A stretch of DNA of 64,000 bases, from contig NC_010175.1 in assembly GCF_000018865.1 (NCBI RefSeq), positions 1,860,001 through 1,924,000 of the forward strand. The letters run 5' to 3'. Below, piece by piece: positions 1 to 9,297 of the stretch (position 1 is its first letter; each line of letters begins with the position of its first letter). The notes below the pieces were generated by a model. That model was not told the origin of the DNA, made no database searches, and was given only the letters and a program-made list of their open reading frames with translations. Position numbers and translations under genes: made by a program. The stretch is from Chloroflexus aurantiacus J-10-fl (lineage in GTDB: Bacteria > Chloroflexota > Chloroflexia > Chloroflexales > Chloroflexaceae).

Positions 1-206
1 ACATAGTAGAGGCGCGCACCTAACAATCCCGGAATCAGCACCCAGAGCAACAGGTCCCACACCGACTCGCGATCAAACCCACGGCGCTCAACATGGCGAG
101 AGCCAACCCACGCGGCCAGCATAACACCCGCCATGATCAGCACGCCATACCAGCGCAGGGTTAGTGGGCCGAGTTGAATAATGACCGGATCAACAGGTGG
201 ATACAT
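1..206 (-). CDS. lgt: Prolipoprotein diacylglyceryl transferase, N-terminal part (cut by window edge)
   Basis: Only the first 68 codons are present; the gene runs off the left edge. The translation starts MYPPVDPVIIQLGPLTLRWY and ends in GARLYYV, which match the conserved Lgt start (VDP..I..LGP...RWYG, then a membrane helix, then GARLYYV). Lgt moves a diacylglyceryl group from phosphatidylglycerol to the lipobox cysteine of prolipoproteins in the cytoplasmic membrane. That suits a window encoding at least three lipobox proteins. The ATG at 204-206 lies 5 bp after the stop of the upstream sulfatase-like gene, so the two are probably cotranscribed. The family call rests on the N-terminus only. 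Confidence 0.85.
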   Translation of the reverse strand, partial: MYPPVDPVIIQLGPLTLRWYGVLIMAGVMLAAWVGSRHVERRGFDRESVWDLLLWVLIPGLLGARLYY

Positions 207-211
207 AGGTG

Positions 212-1750
212 TTACTCAAGATACCCTAGTTCGCTCAAACGCCGCTGCAAGATCGGATCATCCACACTCTCAGCACGTTGAATAAGCGGTGCTACGGCAC
301 TGGTACGGCGTACAAAAGCGCTGAGGCGCGCCTGAAGTTCTTCGACTCGTTCCGGTAATATAGCCGCCAGATCAATCGTTTCGCGGGGATCGGCATCGAG
401 ATCGTATAACTCAACCTGATCCTCCCCGGTCTGGATCAATTTATACGAACCGCTGATCACGGCACGGCGCGGTTGATCGAAGCGATTTGCACGCACCCGC
501 TCGGGCTGGCGACGCAGCATGATACCCAGAACATTCTGCGGCGGTTCTGCCTCACTGAAGACCGTTCCACCATCAGGATCGGCGGCAGGCGATTGGGCCA
601 GTGAGCGATCACACTCAGCGCCGCTGGCGATCCCGGCGGCGCTGAGGAGCGTGTGAAATACCCTTCGCAATGATACGGGATGATTGACCTCCGTACCTCG
701 CGGAAAGTCGCCTTCCGGATCGCGCACTATCAGCGGTACGTGAATCAGTTCGTTGTAGACTGACATGGCGTGCCCAACCATACCCTTCTCACCCAGGTGA
801 TCACCATGGTCAGAGCATATCAGGAGTAGCGTGCGGTCCAACGCACCACTCTCGCGCATACGACGCAGAAATTCGCCAAGATGTGCATCTTGCGTAGCGA
901 CCTCGGCATCGTACACGTCACTGAGCACGTGGCGATACCGTTCATCTGCTCCGGCGAATGGAGCAAGCCAGCCGAAAACATCGCCGTTGAAGCGGCGTAC
1001 ATAGCGCGCTGCTTCCCGGTCGCGGATCACGTCTGGCGCGAACCGTTCGATCATCCGCCGATCCGGATGGTACGGCATGTGAACGCCCATCAGATTGATA
1101 AAGGCAAAAATGGGCTGGTTTGGCTCAACACCGCGCCGCTCGATCAGCAGGCGCGCCGCATCACCGAGCGATTTGGGAGTATTCCCTTTGAAACTGAGCG
1201 CCGTCTGCCAGATCGGCACCATCAGCGGCGTGAACGCGAATTCCAGCATCAGCTCAGAACGAGCAAATACGTTCTGAATACGGTTAAGGACTGCTGCCAG
1301 GCGGCCTTTGAACCACTGACGATAACGACTGATCGGGCCGGCACGTGCGCCTGCCTGATTCGGACGTGAGGTCAGCAGACCGCTGTAATTCAGAAAACTC
1401 TCGAAACCACGCTGTAAACCATTGTTAACGACACCAACCAGTGGGTTATTGCAGAACGCCGCTGTCATGTACCCACCTGCCCGCAGGCGTTCTGCCAGCG
1501 TTGGAATGCCGGCAGGGAGCGCCGCGTATGATTGGTTGGTCGCGTGCTCGGATGGATAGAGACCGGTAAACATCGAAGCGTGCGATGGGATCGTCCAATG
1601 GGCAGCGGTAAAGACACGATGGAAGAGGGTCGATTCAGCCGCAAGTTCATCGAGGTGAGGCGAGGTCGGTCGGGAATAGCCGTAGCACGAAAGCCTATCG
1701 CGACGCTGGGTGTCCAGCACGATCAGCACAATATCGGGACGCCGACTCAC
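212..1750 (-). CDS. Sulfatase-fold hydrolase/transferase with Thr at the nucleophile position
   Basis: 512 residues of the alkaline phosphatase/sulfatase superfamily. The GTG start at 1750 has a strong GAGGAGGAA site just upstream. The metal-binding start is VLDTQRRDRLSCYGY (D13). The signature is WTIPSHASMFTGLYP, and a second metal site is CSDHGDHLGEKGMVGH. True sulfatases carry Cys or Ser (converted to formylglycine) in C/S-x-P-x-R. Here the equivalent residues are T53-I-P-S-H57. Thr is the nucleophile in LtaS- and EptA-type phosphotransferases, so a phosphotransferase or phosphodiesterase role is at least as likely as sulfate ester hydrolysis. No signal peptide or membrane segments are visible, unlike LtaS/EptA. 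It sits directly upstream of lgt. The substrate cannot be told from sequence. Confidence 0.8.
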   Translation of the reverse strand: MSRRPDIVLIVLDTQRRDRLSCYGYSRPTSPHLDELAAESTLFHRVFTAAHWTIPSHASMFTGLYPSEHATNQSYAALPAGIPTLAERLRAGGYMTAAFCNNPLVGVVNNGLQRGFESFLNYSGLLTSRPNQAGARAGPISRYRQWFKGRLAAVLNRIQNVFARSELMLEFAFTPLMVPIWQTALSFKGNTPKSLGDAARLLIERRGVEPNQPIFAFINLMGVHMPYHPDRRMIERFAPDVIRDREAARYVRRFNGDVFGWLAPFAGADERYRHVLSDVYDAEVATQDAHLGEFLRRMRESGALDRTLLLICSDHGDHLGEKGMVGHAMSVYNELIHVPLIVRDPEGDFPRGTEVNHPVSLRRVFHTLLSAAGIASGAECDRSLAQSPAADPDGGTVFSEAEPPQNVLGIMLRRQPERVRANRFDQPRRAVISGSYKLIQTGEDQVELYDLDADPRETIDLAAILPERVEELQARLSAFVRRTSAVAPLIQRAESVDDPILQRRLSELGYLE

Positions 1751-2283
1751 AAAGGTTCCTCCTCTTGGAAACGTCGGTCCTGATAAATTCAGTATACCAC
1801 TCCATGGCCATGAGAGGAGGTTCAGACAGTATCAACAACAACTGTACCCTGCGCCGCGTCTGACGCAGGGTACTGAGGCAACCCTGGCCTGCCTGCTGAC
1901 ATCCTCTGACAGCCAGACCCTGCCCCTGCATCCAGCTAGCGCTTGCGGGCCACACTCCACTCCCAACTGTCCCGCCTGGTATGGCATACCCGCTGTTGTC
2001 TGCTGCCAACGACAGTCGGGTCTGGGTAGACATCGCGTACAACTTCCGTATCCCTCACGCTCCATCAGGCTTGCATCGTGCCCGACTCGCCGGCAGTGGT
2101 GGTACGATGAACCGGCGAACCGTGTTCACGTACCACCTTCGCGTTAGCAACACCCGGCAAGTGAGGACGACGTGCTACAGCGTTGCAAAGCCTCGTCGAG
2201 CGGAGGGACACACAATCATCGTTTCGCGGACGCTTACCTTTCGTGCGTTACTCACCAAAAGGTGGGTAGTATAGCTCCTGTTG
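1751..2283. other. Intergenic region without a convincing gene
   Basis: About 530 bases between two minus-strand genes. Short open frames exist on both strands but have no family features, no good ribosome binding sites and overlap one another. The only clear structure is the long hairpin at 2098-2137. Confidence 0.6.
2098..2137. repeat. Long imperfect hairpin
   Basis: Nine perfect base pairs (GGTGGTACG at 2098-2106 with CGTACCACC at 2129-2137) continue inward as a five-pair and a three-pair stem interrupted by one bulged base on each side (A2107 and T2123), closing on a CGAA tetraloop at 2116-2119. There is no T-run, so it is not a classical terminator. It may be an mRNA end-stabilising or REP-like element downstream of the enoyl-CoA hydratase, whose stop lies about 150 bases to the right. 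Confidence 0.5.
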
Positions 2284-3090
2284 TTAGCGTTCGACATTCG
2301 CCCACGCCGGCGGACGCTTCTCGACAAATGCACTGACCCCCTCTTGAGCACACGGTTCCATCATGTTGCATGCCATCGTCTGCCCGGCCAGCCGGTAAGC
2401 TTCTTCCATTGGCAGTTCAAGCTGGCGGTAGAAGAGCGACTTGCCGATAGCAATCGACTCTGCCGGCTTCGCCAAAATTGCATCCACCAATCGCTGCACC
2501 TCGGCATCGAGGTCTGCCGGTGCTGCTACCCGATTGACCAGCCCTAACCGCTGTGCGGTAACGGCATCGATAAACTCACCGGTGACCAGCATCTCGAAAG
2601 CGGCCTTACGCCCGATATTGCGCGACAGCGCAACCGATGGTGTCGAACAGAACAGACCAACCGTAATCCCCGACACGGCAAACCTTGCTTCAGTCGACGC
2701 AACAGCCAGGTCACACATTGCTACCAACTGGCATCCGGCGGCAGTGGCAATCCCGTGCACACGTGCAATGACCGGTTGCGGCAGGCGCTGTATCGTCAGC
2801 ATCATCTGCGTACAACGGGCAAAGAGGTCTTCGTAGTAAGCCTGATCGGGATGCGCCTGCATCTGCTTGAGGTCATGACCGGCGCAAAAGGCTTTACCGG
2901 CGCCCGCCAACACCACCACCCGTGCCTGCGGATTGGCGGCAATCGCATCGAGTTCACGTTGCAGTGCTTCGAGCATCTCTTCCGACAGGGCATTGAACTG
3001 GCGTGGCCGGTTGAGGGTAAGGCGAACCACTCCACGTCCATCAATCTCGCTCAAGACGAATGGTTCGACAGCAACTTCGTGTCCTTCCAT
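2284..3090 (-). CDS. Enoyl-CoA hydratase/isomerase family protein
   Basis: 268 residues, crotonase superfamily. The CoA and oxyanion-hole segment [12 protein letters not shown] is present. A second conserved block is [23 protein letters not shown], which forms the second half of the oxyanion hole. The wording around these motifs resembles the ECHDC3-like subgroup. The start ATG at 3090 is preceded by GGAGGT. It is transcribed away from the aromatic degradation operon with about 230 bases between the two starts. It could act on a CoA ester in fatty or aromatic acid catabolism, but the meta-cleavage route next door needs no crotonase, so a direct pathway link is not supported. Confidence 0.85.
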   Translation of the reverse strand: MEGHEVAVEPFVLSEIDGRGVVRLTLNRPRQFNALSEEMLEALQRELDAIAANPQARVVVLAGAGKAFCAGHDLKQMQAHPDQAYYEDLFARCTQMMLTIQRLPQPVIARVHGIATAAGCQLVAMCDLAVASTEARFAVSGITVGLFCSTPSVALSRNIGRKAAFEMLVTGEFIDAVTAQRLGLVNRVAAPADLDAEVQRLVDAILAKPAESIAIGKSLFYRQLELPMEEAYRLAGQTMACNMMEPCAQEGVSAFVEKRPPAWANVER

Positions 3091-3183
3091 CGTAGACCTC
3101 CGTATGAATATGGTTTGGGGTAACTGTCACCATTGTACACGAAGACAGGTTGTCACGCACATTTTCCACAATCTCAACCCGCG

Positions 3184-3198
3184 TTCGACTATGTCGAA
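3184..3198. promoter_or_regulatory. Candidate operator palindrome upstream of the aromatic operon
   Basis: TTCGAC-TAT-GTCGAA is a perfect 6-base inverted repeat with a 3-base centre, ending 8 bases before the -35 box of the operon promoter. Its size and a GTTCGA half-site are reminiscent of sites bound by IclR-family aromatic regulators such as PcaR. The operon encodes an IclR regulator at 6011, so this is the natural candidate site. The placement just upstream of -35 would suit activation. Binding is inferred. Confidence 0.5.
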
Positions 3199-3206
3199 TT
3201 TCATTA

Positions 3207-3235
3207 TCGACACCGGCCAGTGCTCCCCCTATAAT
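3207..3235 (+). promoter_or_regulatory. Sigma-70-like promoter of the meta-cleavage operon
   Basis: The -35 box TCGACA (5 of 6 consensus) at 3207-3212, a 17-base spacer and a perfect -10 TATAAT at 3230-3235. A start site near 3242 would leave an untranslated leader of about 78 bases before the ATG at 3320. Confidence 0.7.
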
Positions 3236-3319
3236 CAAAATCACCGCGAAGATAAAAAGCCAGGGATATACCACAACGCGGCAACGGCGCTGGGATTCAT
3301 TTCACAGGGAGGTGAGGTT

Positions 3320-4915
3320 ATGACGGTATCCGAAGCGATGACGGAGACTACCGTAGCCGGTGCGCGCCCGATGAACGGGCGTGAGTATCTGGACAGCCTG
3401 CGCGATGATCGAGTGATCTACTTTCAAGGGGAGCGGGTGAAGGATGTTACTACCCATCCGGCGTTTCGCAACTCGGCGCGTATGGTGGCACGCTGGTATG
3501 ATCGTCTGCACGAATTGCACCAGGAAGACGTGGCACGAGGTGGGCCTGAAGACTGGAAGTGGACAATGCCGACCGATACCGGCAGTGGCGGCTGGACACA
3601 TCCCTTCTTCGTTGGCTCGCGAACGGTTGCCGATCTGGTGCGGGCGCGAGACACCATTGCCGAACTACAGCGAGCCGTCTACGGCTGGATGGGGCGCGCA
3701 CCTGATTACAAAGCCGCATTTACCGGTACGTTAGGAGCTAATGCTGAATTTTATGCTCCCTACCAGGAAAATGCTCGCCGCTGGTATCGGAAGACCCAGG
3801 AAGAGCTGATTTACTGGAACCACGCCATTGTCAACCCACCGATTGACCGCAACCGGCCTCCAGACGAGGTTCGTGATGTGTATATGCACGTTGAGCGCGA
3901 AACTGATGCCGGTCTAATCGTTTCAGGGGCAAAGGTCGTAGCAACCGGCAGTGCCCTGACCCATGTCAATTTTATTGCGCATTACGGGCCGCTCCCCATC
4001 AAAGAGAAGCAATTTGCGCTGATCTTCGCCGTTCCCATGAATGCGCCCGGTATCAAGCTGATCGCTCGCACATCCTACGAGTATAATGCGGCAGTCACCG
4101 GCAGTCCCTTCGATTACCCGCTCTCAAGCCGTCTCGATGAGAACGACTCTATCCTGGTGTTCGATCAAGTCTTGATCCCCTGGGAAAACGTGTTTGTCTA
4201 CGGCGACATTGAGAAGGTCAACACCTTCTTCCCGCTGTCCGGTTTTGGTCATCGCTTCCCACTCCACGGCGGGGTACGTTTTGCCGTCAAACTTGACTTC
4301 ATCACCGGCCTGATGCTCAAAGCGGTAGAAGCAACCGGCGTTGCCGAGTTTCGTGGTGTGCAGGCGCGATTGGGTGAGATTGTCACATATCGCAATCTCT
4401 TCTGGCAACTGACAGAGGCGATGGTACGTAACCCGATGCCGTGGGTTGATGGTTACCTGCTGCCAAATCTCGAAGCTGCCTTCGCGTATCGGGTCATGGC
4501 ACCGGACGCCTACGTCAAGATCAAAGATTTGATCGAGAAAGATGTGGCCAGCGCCTTGATCTATCTCCCTTCGCACGCCGCCGATCTGAAGAACCCCGAA
4601 GTGCGTGGTTACCTGGATCGGTTTGTGCGCGGATCAAACGGCTACAGTGCTCTGGAGCGGATTAAGTTGATGAAACTGCTCTGGGATGCCATGGGTACCG
4701 AATTTGGTGGTCGCCACGAGTTGTACGAGCGGAACTACGCCGGCAATCACGAGAATATCCGGATCGAGACCCTCGGCGCGGCGATGGCTATGGGTGTAAC
4801 GGCCCAAATGAAATCGTTTGCCGAACGCTGCATGGCCGAGTATGACCTCGATGGCTGGACAACGAATGATCTGATCAACCCAACCGATGTCAATGTTGTG
4901 ATGGGTCAGCATTAG
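3320..4915 (+). CDS. hpaB: Flavin-dependent aromatic hydroxylase, large (oxygenase) component, HpaB/PheA1 family
   Basis: 531 residues. It belongs to the two-component FADH2-dependent monooxygenases that ortho-hydroxylate phenols (4-hydroxyphenylacetate 3-hydroxylase HpaB, phenol hydroxylase PheA1). The family start [20 protein letters not shown] is clear. The trio described in Thermus HpaB appears conserved as R126 and Y130 (GRAPDY) and H168 ([11 protein letters not shown]), with the same spacing. I chose the ATG at 3320 because it has a GGGAGGTGAGG site; the frame is open far upstream without family sequence. It is the first gene of the operon. The partner reductase is at 8711. The downstream steps end in pyruvate and acetaldehyde, as for catechol, so phenol is the more likely substrate than 4-hydroxyphenylacetate. 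That choice is inference. Confidence 0.85.
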   Translation: MTVSEAMTETTVAGARPMNGREYLDSLRDDRVIYFQGERVKDVTTHPAFRNSARMVARWYDRLHELHQEDVARGGPEDWKWTMPTDTGSGGWTHPFFVGSRTVADLVRARDTIAELQRAVYGWMGRAPDYKAAFTGTLGANAEFYAPYQENARRWYRKTQEELIYWNHAIVNPPIDRNRPPDEVRDVYMHVERETDAGLIVSGAKVVATGSALTHVNFIAHYGPLPIKEKQFALIFAVPMNAPGIKLIARTSYEYNAAVTGSPFDYPLSSRLDENDSILVFDQVLIPWENVFVYGDIEKVNTFFPLSGFGHRFPLHGGVRFAVKLDFITGLMLKAVEATGVAEFRGVQARLGEIVTYRNLFWQLTEAMVRNPMPWVDGYLLPNLEAAFAYRVMAPDAYVKIKDLIEKDVASALIYLPSHAADLKNPEVRGYLDRFVRGSNGYSALERIKLMKLLWDAMGTEFGGRHELYERNYAGNHENIRIETLGAAMAMGVTAQMKSFAERCMAEYDLDGWTTNDLINPTDVNVVMGQH

Positions 4916-4936
4916 TTAAGCACAAAGGAGGGATGT

Positions 4937-5917
4937 ATGAGCGAGCCGATCTTTGACACTCACCAGTTAGCCCACGTCGAAATCTTAACGCCCAAACCTG
5001 ATCAGACACTCTGGTTTTTCCGCGACCTGCTCGGTATGGAGGTGACAACCCAACAGGGTCAGTCAGTCTATCTGCGGGCCTATGAAGACTGGTACCACCA
5101 TACCCTCAAGATTACCGAAGCCAGAGAGCCGGGACTGGGCCACGTTGCCTGGCGGGCCAGTTCACCACAGGCGTTGGAGCGACGGGTGAAGGCGCTCGAA
5201 GCATCTGGCTTTGGTCGCGGCTGGCTGGACGGCGATCTCGGCCATGGGCCGGCCTATCAATTCACGACTCCCGATGGTCACCCGATGGAGATTCTGTGGG
5301 AAGTTGACTACTTCCAGCCGGCAGAGGATCAGAAGTCGCCACTGCTCAATCGACCCCAGAAGCGCCCCTTGCGCGGCGTACCGGTCCGCCGTCTCGATCA
5401 CGTCAATCTGCTCGCCTCAGATGTGACCGTCAACAAGCAATTTATGATGGAACAGCTGGGCTTCCGGCTCCGTGAGCACATTATGCTCAACAACGGGATC
5501 GAAGCCGGTTGCTGGTTGAGTGTCTCGCCGTTAGTGCATGAAGTGGCGCTCATGCGCGACGGCAAGGGTGCCCGTGGTCGATTGCACCACGTCTGCTACT
5601 GGTACGGCTATCCCCAGAATCTCAACGATCTGGCCGATGTCTTCCGCGAGCAAGGTATTTTCATTGAAGCCGGCCCCGGCAAGCACGGCATCAGCCAGGC
5701 GATGTTTATGTACGTCTACGAACCGGGTGGCAATCGGGTTGAACTGTTTGGCGATCCTGGCTACCTGATCTTCGATCCGGCGTGGAAGCCGATTGTCTGG
5801 ACGGAAGAGACCCTGGCAGCCGGGATTGTCTGGTTCGGTGGTAATCTGCCGGGTGAATTCTTCCTCTACGGTACGCCGGTTGTTCACGAACAAGAGCCGG
5901 CACTGGCATCGGCATAA
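4937..5917 (+). CDS. Type I extradiol ring-cleavage dioxygenase (catechol 2,3-dioxygenase-like)
   Basis: 326 residues, two-domain VOC (vicinal oxygen chelate) fold. The Fe(II) ligands expected for XylE-type enzymes are visible in the C-terminal half: H155 (RRLDHVNLL), H217 or H218 (GRLHHVCYW) and E269 ([12 protein letters not shown]). It cleaves catechol next to the diol to 2-hydroxymuconate semialdehyde. The N-terminal domain carries a VOC start (LAHVEILTP) without catalytic metal ligands, as is usual. A strong AAAGGAGGG site precedes the ATG at 4937, 21 bases after the hydroxylase stop. The closest named relatives could be 3,4-dihydroxyphenylacetate or catechol dioxygenases; the other operon genes favour catechol or a methylcatechol. 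Confidence 0.85.
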   Translation: MSEPIFDTHQLAHVEILTPKPDQTLWFFRDLLGMEVTTQQGQSVYLRAYEDWYHHTLKITEAREPGLGHVAWRASSPQALERRVKALEASGFGRGWLDGDLGHGPAYQFTTPDGHPMEILWEVDYFQPAEDQKSPLLNRPQKRPLRGVPVRRLDHVNLLASDVTVNKQFMMEQLGFRLREHIMLNNGIEAGCWLSVSPLVHEVALMRDGKGARGRLHHVCYWYGYPQNLNDLADVFREQGIFIEAGPGKHGISQAMFMYVYEPGGNRVELFGDPGYLIFDPAWKPIVWTEETLAAGIVWFGGNLPGEFFLYGTPVVHEQEPALASA

Positions 5918-5927
5918 TCACTACTCG

Positions 5928-5964
5928 CGGAAAGCGCAAGCACCCTGCATGATTGCGCTTTCCG
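5928..5964. promoter_or_regulatory. Perfect 12-bp hairpin inside the operon
   Basis: CGGAAAGCGCAA at 5928-5939 pairs perfectly with TTGCGCTTTCCG at 5953-5964 across a 13-base loop. It lies in the 93-base gap between the dioxygenase and the IclR regulator, the widest gap of the operon. There is no T-run after it, so an mRNA processing or 3'-stability element, or a leaky terminator, is more likely than a strong stop. It may set hydroxylase and dioxygenase levels above those of downstream genes. Confidence 0.6.
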
Positions 5965-6010
5965 TCAATGCCTTACCTCACAACGGTGATCAGGCAGGAA
6001 GGAGCACCCT

Positions 6011-6817
6011 ATGCTGCAAACTCTGCAAAAAGCGGCGCGAGCGCTCACGCTATTTACGCCGATGCACCCGGAATGGAGTGTTGGCGATATGGCAAAAGCG
6101 CTCGAATTACCCAAATCAAGCGTCTCGGAATTGTTGAGTAGTCTGGCCGAACAAAATCTGCTCCGCCGGGTGGGGCCGGGACGTTATCGATTAGGATGGC
6201 GCCTGCTCGAATTGGGCCAAACCCTGCTCAAAACGACAGAGTTTCGCGAAGAGGCGCGGGCCGTGATGCAAGAGATGGTTGCAGCATGGGGTGAGACGAT
6301 GCATCTGGCCGTGCTCGAAGCAGGGACGGTTGTCTATTTAGAGAAATTACGCGGCCAGCAGGGATTGCAGGTCGAGCTGTCGGGGATTGGTGTGCGCTTG
6401 CCGGCTCACTGCTCTGGCGTGGGTAAGGTCTTGCTGGCACACCAACCCTGGCCAGAGGTTCTGCGGGTGGTTGGTGATGATCAACTCTACCCGTTCACCG
6501 CCAACACCATCACCTCCCTTGACGCGCTGGCCGAAGAGTTAGCCCATGTGCGCCAACGTGGGTATGCATACGATCTGGAAGAGGTCTCGATTGGCCTCTG
6601 TTGTGTGGCAGCTCCAATCCGTGATTATGAGGGGAATGTGATTGCTGCCATCAGCTTCTCGACTCCCACCCACCGCTTTCGCAAGCATCGCGAACAATAC
6701 ACGCGCGCAATCGTTGAAGGTGCGCAACGTATCTCTGAGCGGTTGGGATACTATGGAGGAACATCTGCATGCAAATCGACAAAGTTAAAGTCGCCATCCT
6801 CGGTTCCGGCAATATAG
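6011..6817 (+). CDS. IclR-family transcriptional regulator of the aromatic operon
   Basis: 268 residues. The N-terminal winged helix-turn-helix is seen around residues 8-70 ([27 protein letters not shown], then the wing GRYRLGW). The C-terminal IclR effector domain follows ([19 protein letters not shown], then [14 protein letters not shown]). Such regulators respond to small aromatic or organic acid ligands and often control ring-cleavage genes. The ATG at 6011 has GGAAGGAG upstream. The reading frame overlaps the next gene by 49 bases, and the last 17 or so residues (after GYYG) look like an unconserved tail produced by this overlap. Being inside the operon it probably feeds back on its own expression, perhaps through the palindrome at 3184. 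Confidence 0.85.
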   Translation: MLQTLQKAARALTLFTPMHPEWSVGDMAKALELPKSSVSELLSSLAEQNLLRRVGPGRYRLGWRLLELGQTLLKTTEFREEARAVMQEMVAAWGETMHLAVLEAGTVVYLEKLRGQQGLQVELSGIGVRLPAHCSGVGKVLLAHQPWPEVLRVVGDDQLYPFTANTITSLDALAEELAHVRQRGYAYDLEEVSIGLCCVAAPIRDYEGNVIAAISFSTPTHRFRKHREQYTRAIVEGAQRISERLGYYGGTSACKSTKLKSPSSVPAI

Positions 6818-7686
6818 GCACCGATTTGATGTACAAACTGCTGAAGCAGCCGGGCAGAATGGAGCTGGCGCTCGTTGCAGGTATCGATCCGGCCTCTGAA
6901 GGGTTGGCGCGCGCCAGACAGATCGGTATTCCGACCGCAACTGACGGCATTGAATCGATTCTGGCCGATCCTGATATTCGTATCGTATTTGATGCCACCA
7001 GCGCGAAGGCACACGTGCGCCACGCCAGGCTTTTGCGCGATCATGGACGCATCGCTATCGATTTGACACCGGCTGCACGGGGGCCGTATGTGGTTCCACC
7101 GGTCAATCTCGGTGAGCATCTTGAGGCACATAATGTGAACCTCATTACCTGTGGCGGACAGGCAACCATTCCGCTGGTTTATGCGGTGAGCAGGGTAACA
7201 GCCGTTCGCTATGCCGAGATGGTGAGCACCGTTGCGAGTCGTTCAGCCGGGCCAGGCACACGCCAGAATATCGATGAGTTTACCTTTACCACAGCACGGG
7301 GCTTGGAAGCCATCGGCGGTGCCCGTGAAGCGAAGGCGATTATTATTTTGAACCCGGCGCATCCACCGATTCTGATGCGGAATACCATCTACGTTGTGCC
7401 AGAGGGCGATTTTGATGAAGAAACCGTCCGCCAATCGGTGGCACAGATGGTCGCTGATGTACAACAGTATGTTCCCGGCTATCGGTTAAAGAGTTTGCCT
7501 GTCATCGAACAACGATCAACGCCGTGGGGTGAGCGACCGGTCATCATTATGCTCCTGGAAGTTGAAGGTGCAGGTGATTTTCTCCCAACCTATGCCGGGA
7601 ATCTCGACATCATGACTGCCGCCGCACGACGGGTGGGTGAACTATTCGCCGCACACCTCTTGTCGAAACTGGAGGTGACCGTATGA
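6769..7686 (+). CDS. mhpF: Acetaldehyde dehydrogenase (acylating), last step of the meta pathway
   Basis: 305 residues, DmpF/MhpF/XylQ family. It converts acetaldehyde, NAD+ and CoA to acetyl-CoA. The NAD-binding start [15 protein letters not shown], the segment [13 protein letters not shown] and the catalytic Cys128 in [12 protein letters not shown] are all present, and the length is normal. GGAGGA at 6755-6760 precedes the ATG, which lies inside the end of the IclR gene. The enzyme normally forms a channelling complex with the aldolase encoded next, whose start overlaps this stop by 4 bases. Confidence 0.93.
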
Positions 7687-8714
7687 AACCACCACGGCTG
7701 ACCGATACAACGCTCCGTGATGGCTCACATCCGATGCGTCATCAGTTTACCCGCCAGCAGGTAGCTACGATTGTCCAGGCTCTCGACCGGGCCGGCGTGC
7801 CGGTGATTGAGGTGAGTCACGGCGATGGCTTGGCCGGTTCGTCGCTGCAATATGGCTTCTCGCACACATCAGAATTTGATTTAATTGAAACGGCTCGTCA
7901 ACATGCCGAAAGAGCGAAAATTGCTGCCCTGATGCTACCGGGCATCGGCACCCGGCAAGAATTGAAAGAGGCGGTGGCCCGTGGGGTGCAAGTAGTACGG
8001 ATTGCGACACAATGCACAGAGGCAGATATTTCTGAACAGCATTTTGGTCTGGCAAAAGAGCTGGGGTTAGAGACGGTTGGCTTTCTGATGATGGCCCATA
8101 TGCGTCCCCCCGAAGAGCTGGCCAGGCAGGCGAAATTAATGGAGTCTTACGGCGCCGACTGCGTTTACATTGTCGACTCGGCGGGGGCGATGCTACCCCA
8201 GGATGCAGCAGCACGGGTGCAGGCGCTGAAAGACACCCTATCAGTGCAGGTTGGATTCCACGCACACAACAACTTAGGGCTTGGTATCGCCAACACCCTG
8301 GCAGCGCTCGAAGCCGGTGCCGATCAGATCGATGGCTGTCTACGAGGTTTGGGGGCCGGTGCCGGCAACGCGGCAACCGAATTGCTGGCCGCAGTGCTTG
8401 ACCGGCTGGGACTCAATCCTGGTCTTGATGTCTTCAGTCTCATGGATGCGGCTGAGTATGTGGTTGCCCCTATCATGCCCTTCCAACCGTTCCCCGATCG
8501 GGATGCCATCACCATCGGCTATGCTGGTGTCTATTCAACATTTCTGCTACACGCCAAGCGCGCCGGTGCTCAATACAACGTCGATCCGCGTGAAATTCTG
8601 GTCGAGTTGGGCCGTCGTCAGGCGGTAGCGGGCCAGGAAGATTGGATTATCGATGTTGCGCTCGAACTGAGTCGCCGGCATCAATCAAGTGCGCGAAAGG
8701 AGTCTCGCCCGTGA
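7683..8714 (+). CDS. mhpE: 4-hydroxy-2-oxovalerate aldolase
   Basis: 343 residues, DmpG/MhpE family of the HMGL-like TIM barrels. It splits 4-hydroxy-2-oxovalerate into pyruvate and acetaldehyde, which is passed to the dehydrogenase encoded just upstream. The signature [16 protein letters not shown] holds the metal- and substrate-binding Arg/Asp, and the metal-binding pair [11 protein letters not shown] is present. The C-terminal part carries the expected contact domain for the dehydrogenase. ATGA overlap with the preceding gene and GTGA overlap with the following gene point to translational coupling. Confidence 0.93.
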
Positions 8715-9214
8715 GCAATGCAGTATCAGTACGAGCAGAGGTTCCGGCCATCGATCCACGCCTCTTTCGCTCCACGATGGGCTGTTTTGCAACCGGAGTG
8801 ACGGTCGTCACGACAGCCTATGAAGGCCAGATTCACGGCATGACGGCGAATGCGTTTCTGTCGGTGTCACTCGATCCCCCATTGGTGCTGGTTTCCATTG
8901 GTTGCCATTCACGCATGCATAGTCTGCTGGCCCCTGGCCGTCGCTACGGGGTAAGTAAACTAAGCGAGGATCAAGAGCAGCTCAGTCGTCATTTTAGCGG
9001 CAAGCCAATTCCCGGTCTGCAACCCACGTTCATCTGGCACGCCGAAACACCATTGCTTGCCGATGCGCTGGCGCATGTGGTAGCCCGTATTACCGATGCC
9101 CATCCCGCAGGCGATCACACGCTTTTCATCGGCCAGGTGGAGTATCTGCACCATCGCGAAGGGCGTCCACTGCTCTTCTTCCGGGGGCAGTACGGCAAGA
9201 TGGCTGCCGTGTAG
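8711..9214 (+). CDS. Flavin reductase, small component of the aromatic hydroxylase
   Basis: 167 residues, flavin reductase-like FMN-binding split barrel (HpaC/PheA2 family). Motifs: [37 protein letters not shown] and [21 protein letters not shown]. It supplies reduced FAD from NAD(P)H to the oxygenase at 3320. I take the GTG at 8711 as start: AAAGGAG lies at 8696-8702 and the GTGA overlaps the aldolase stop. An upstream in-frame start would add 23 residues with no family match inside the aldolase gene. It is separated from its oxygenase by four genes, which is unusual since the two are often adjacent. Confidence 0.85.
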
Positions 9215-9297
9215 ATGCGAGAGGATACACGATCCTTAATCATCTACATTCCAAGACCTGGTAGACAGCTACAGTCTGTACAAGACAGGATAAATCG

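Noticed and set aside
881-1369. 162-codon plus-strand frame
   Set aside because: It lies antisense within the sulfatase-like gene, which has clear motifs throughout.
1710-2274. Overlapping short frames on both strands between the sulfatase-like gene and the hydratase
   Set aside because: No family features and no ribosome binding sites; they overlap each other.
2933-3319. N-terminal extension of the hydroxylase from the upstream open frame
   Set aside because: It would run through the divergent promoter and the hydratase gene, and the family sequence starts after the ATG at 3320 with its good binding site.
5928-5964. Full Rho-independent terminator splitting the aromatic operon
   Set aside because: The stem is perfect but lacks a T-run and the genes on both sides belong to one pathway, so read-through is likely.
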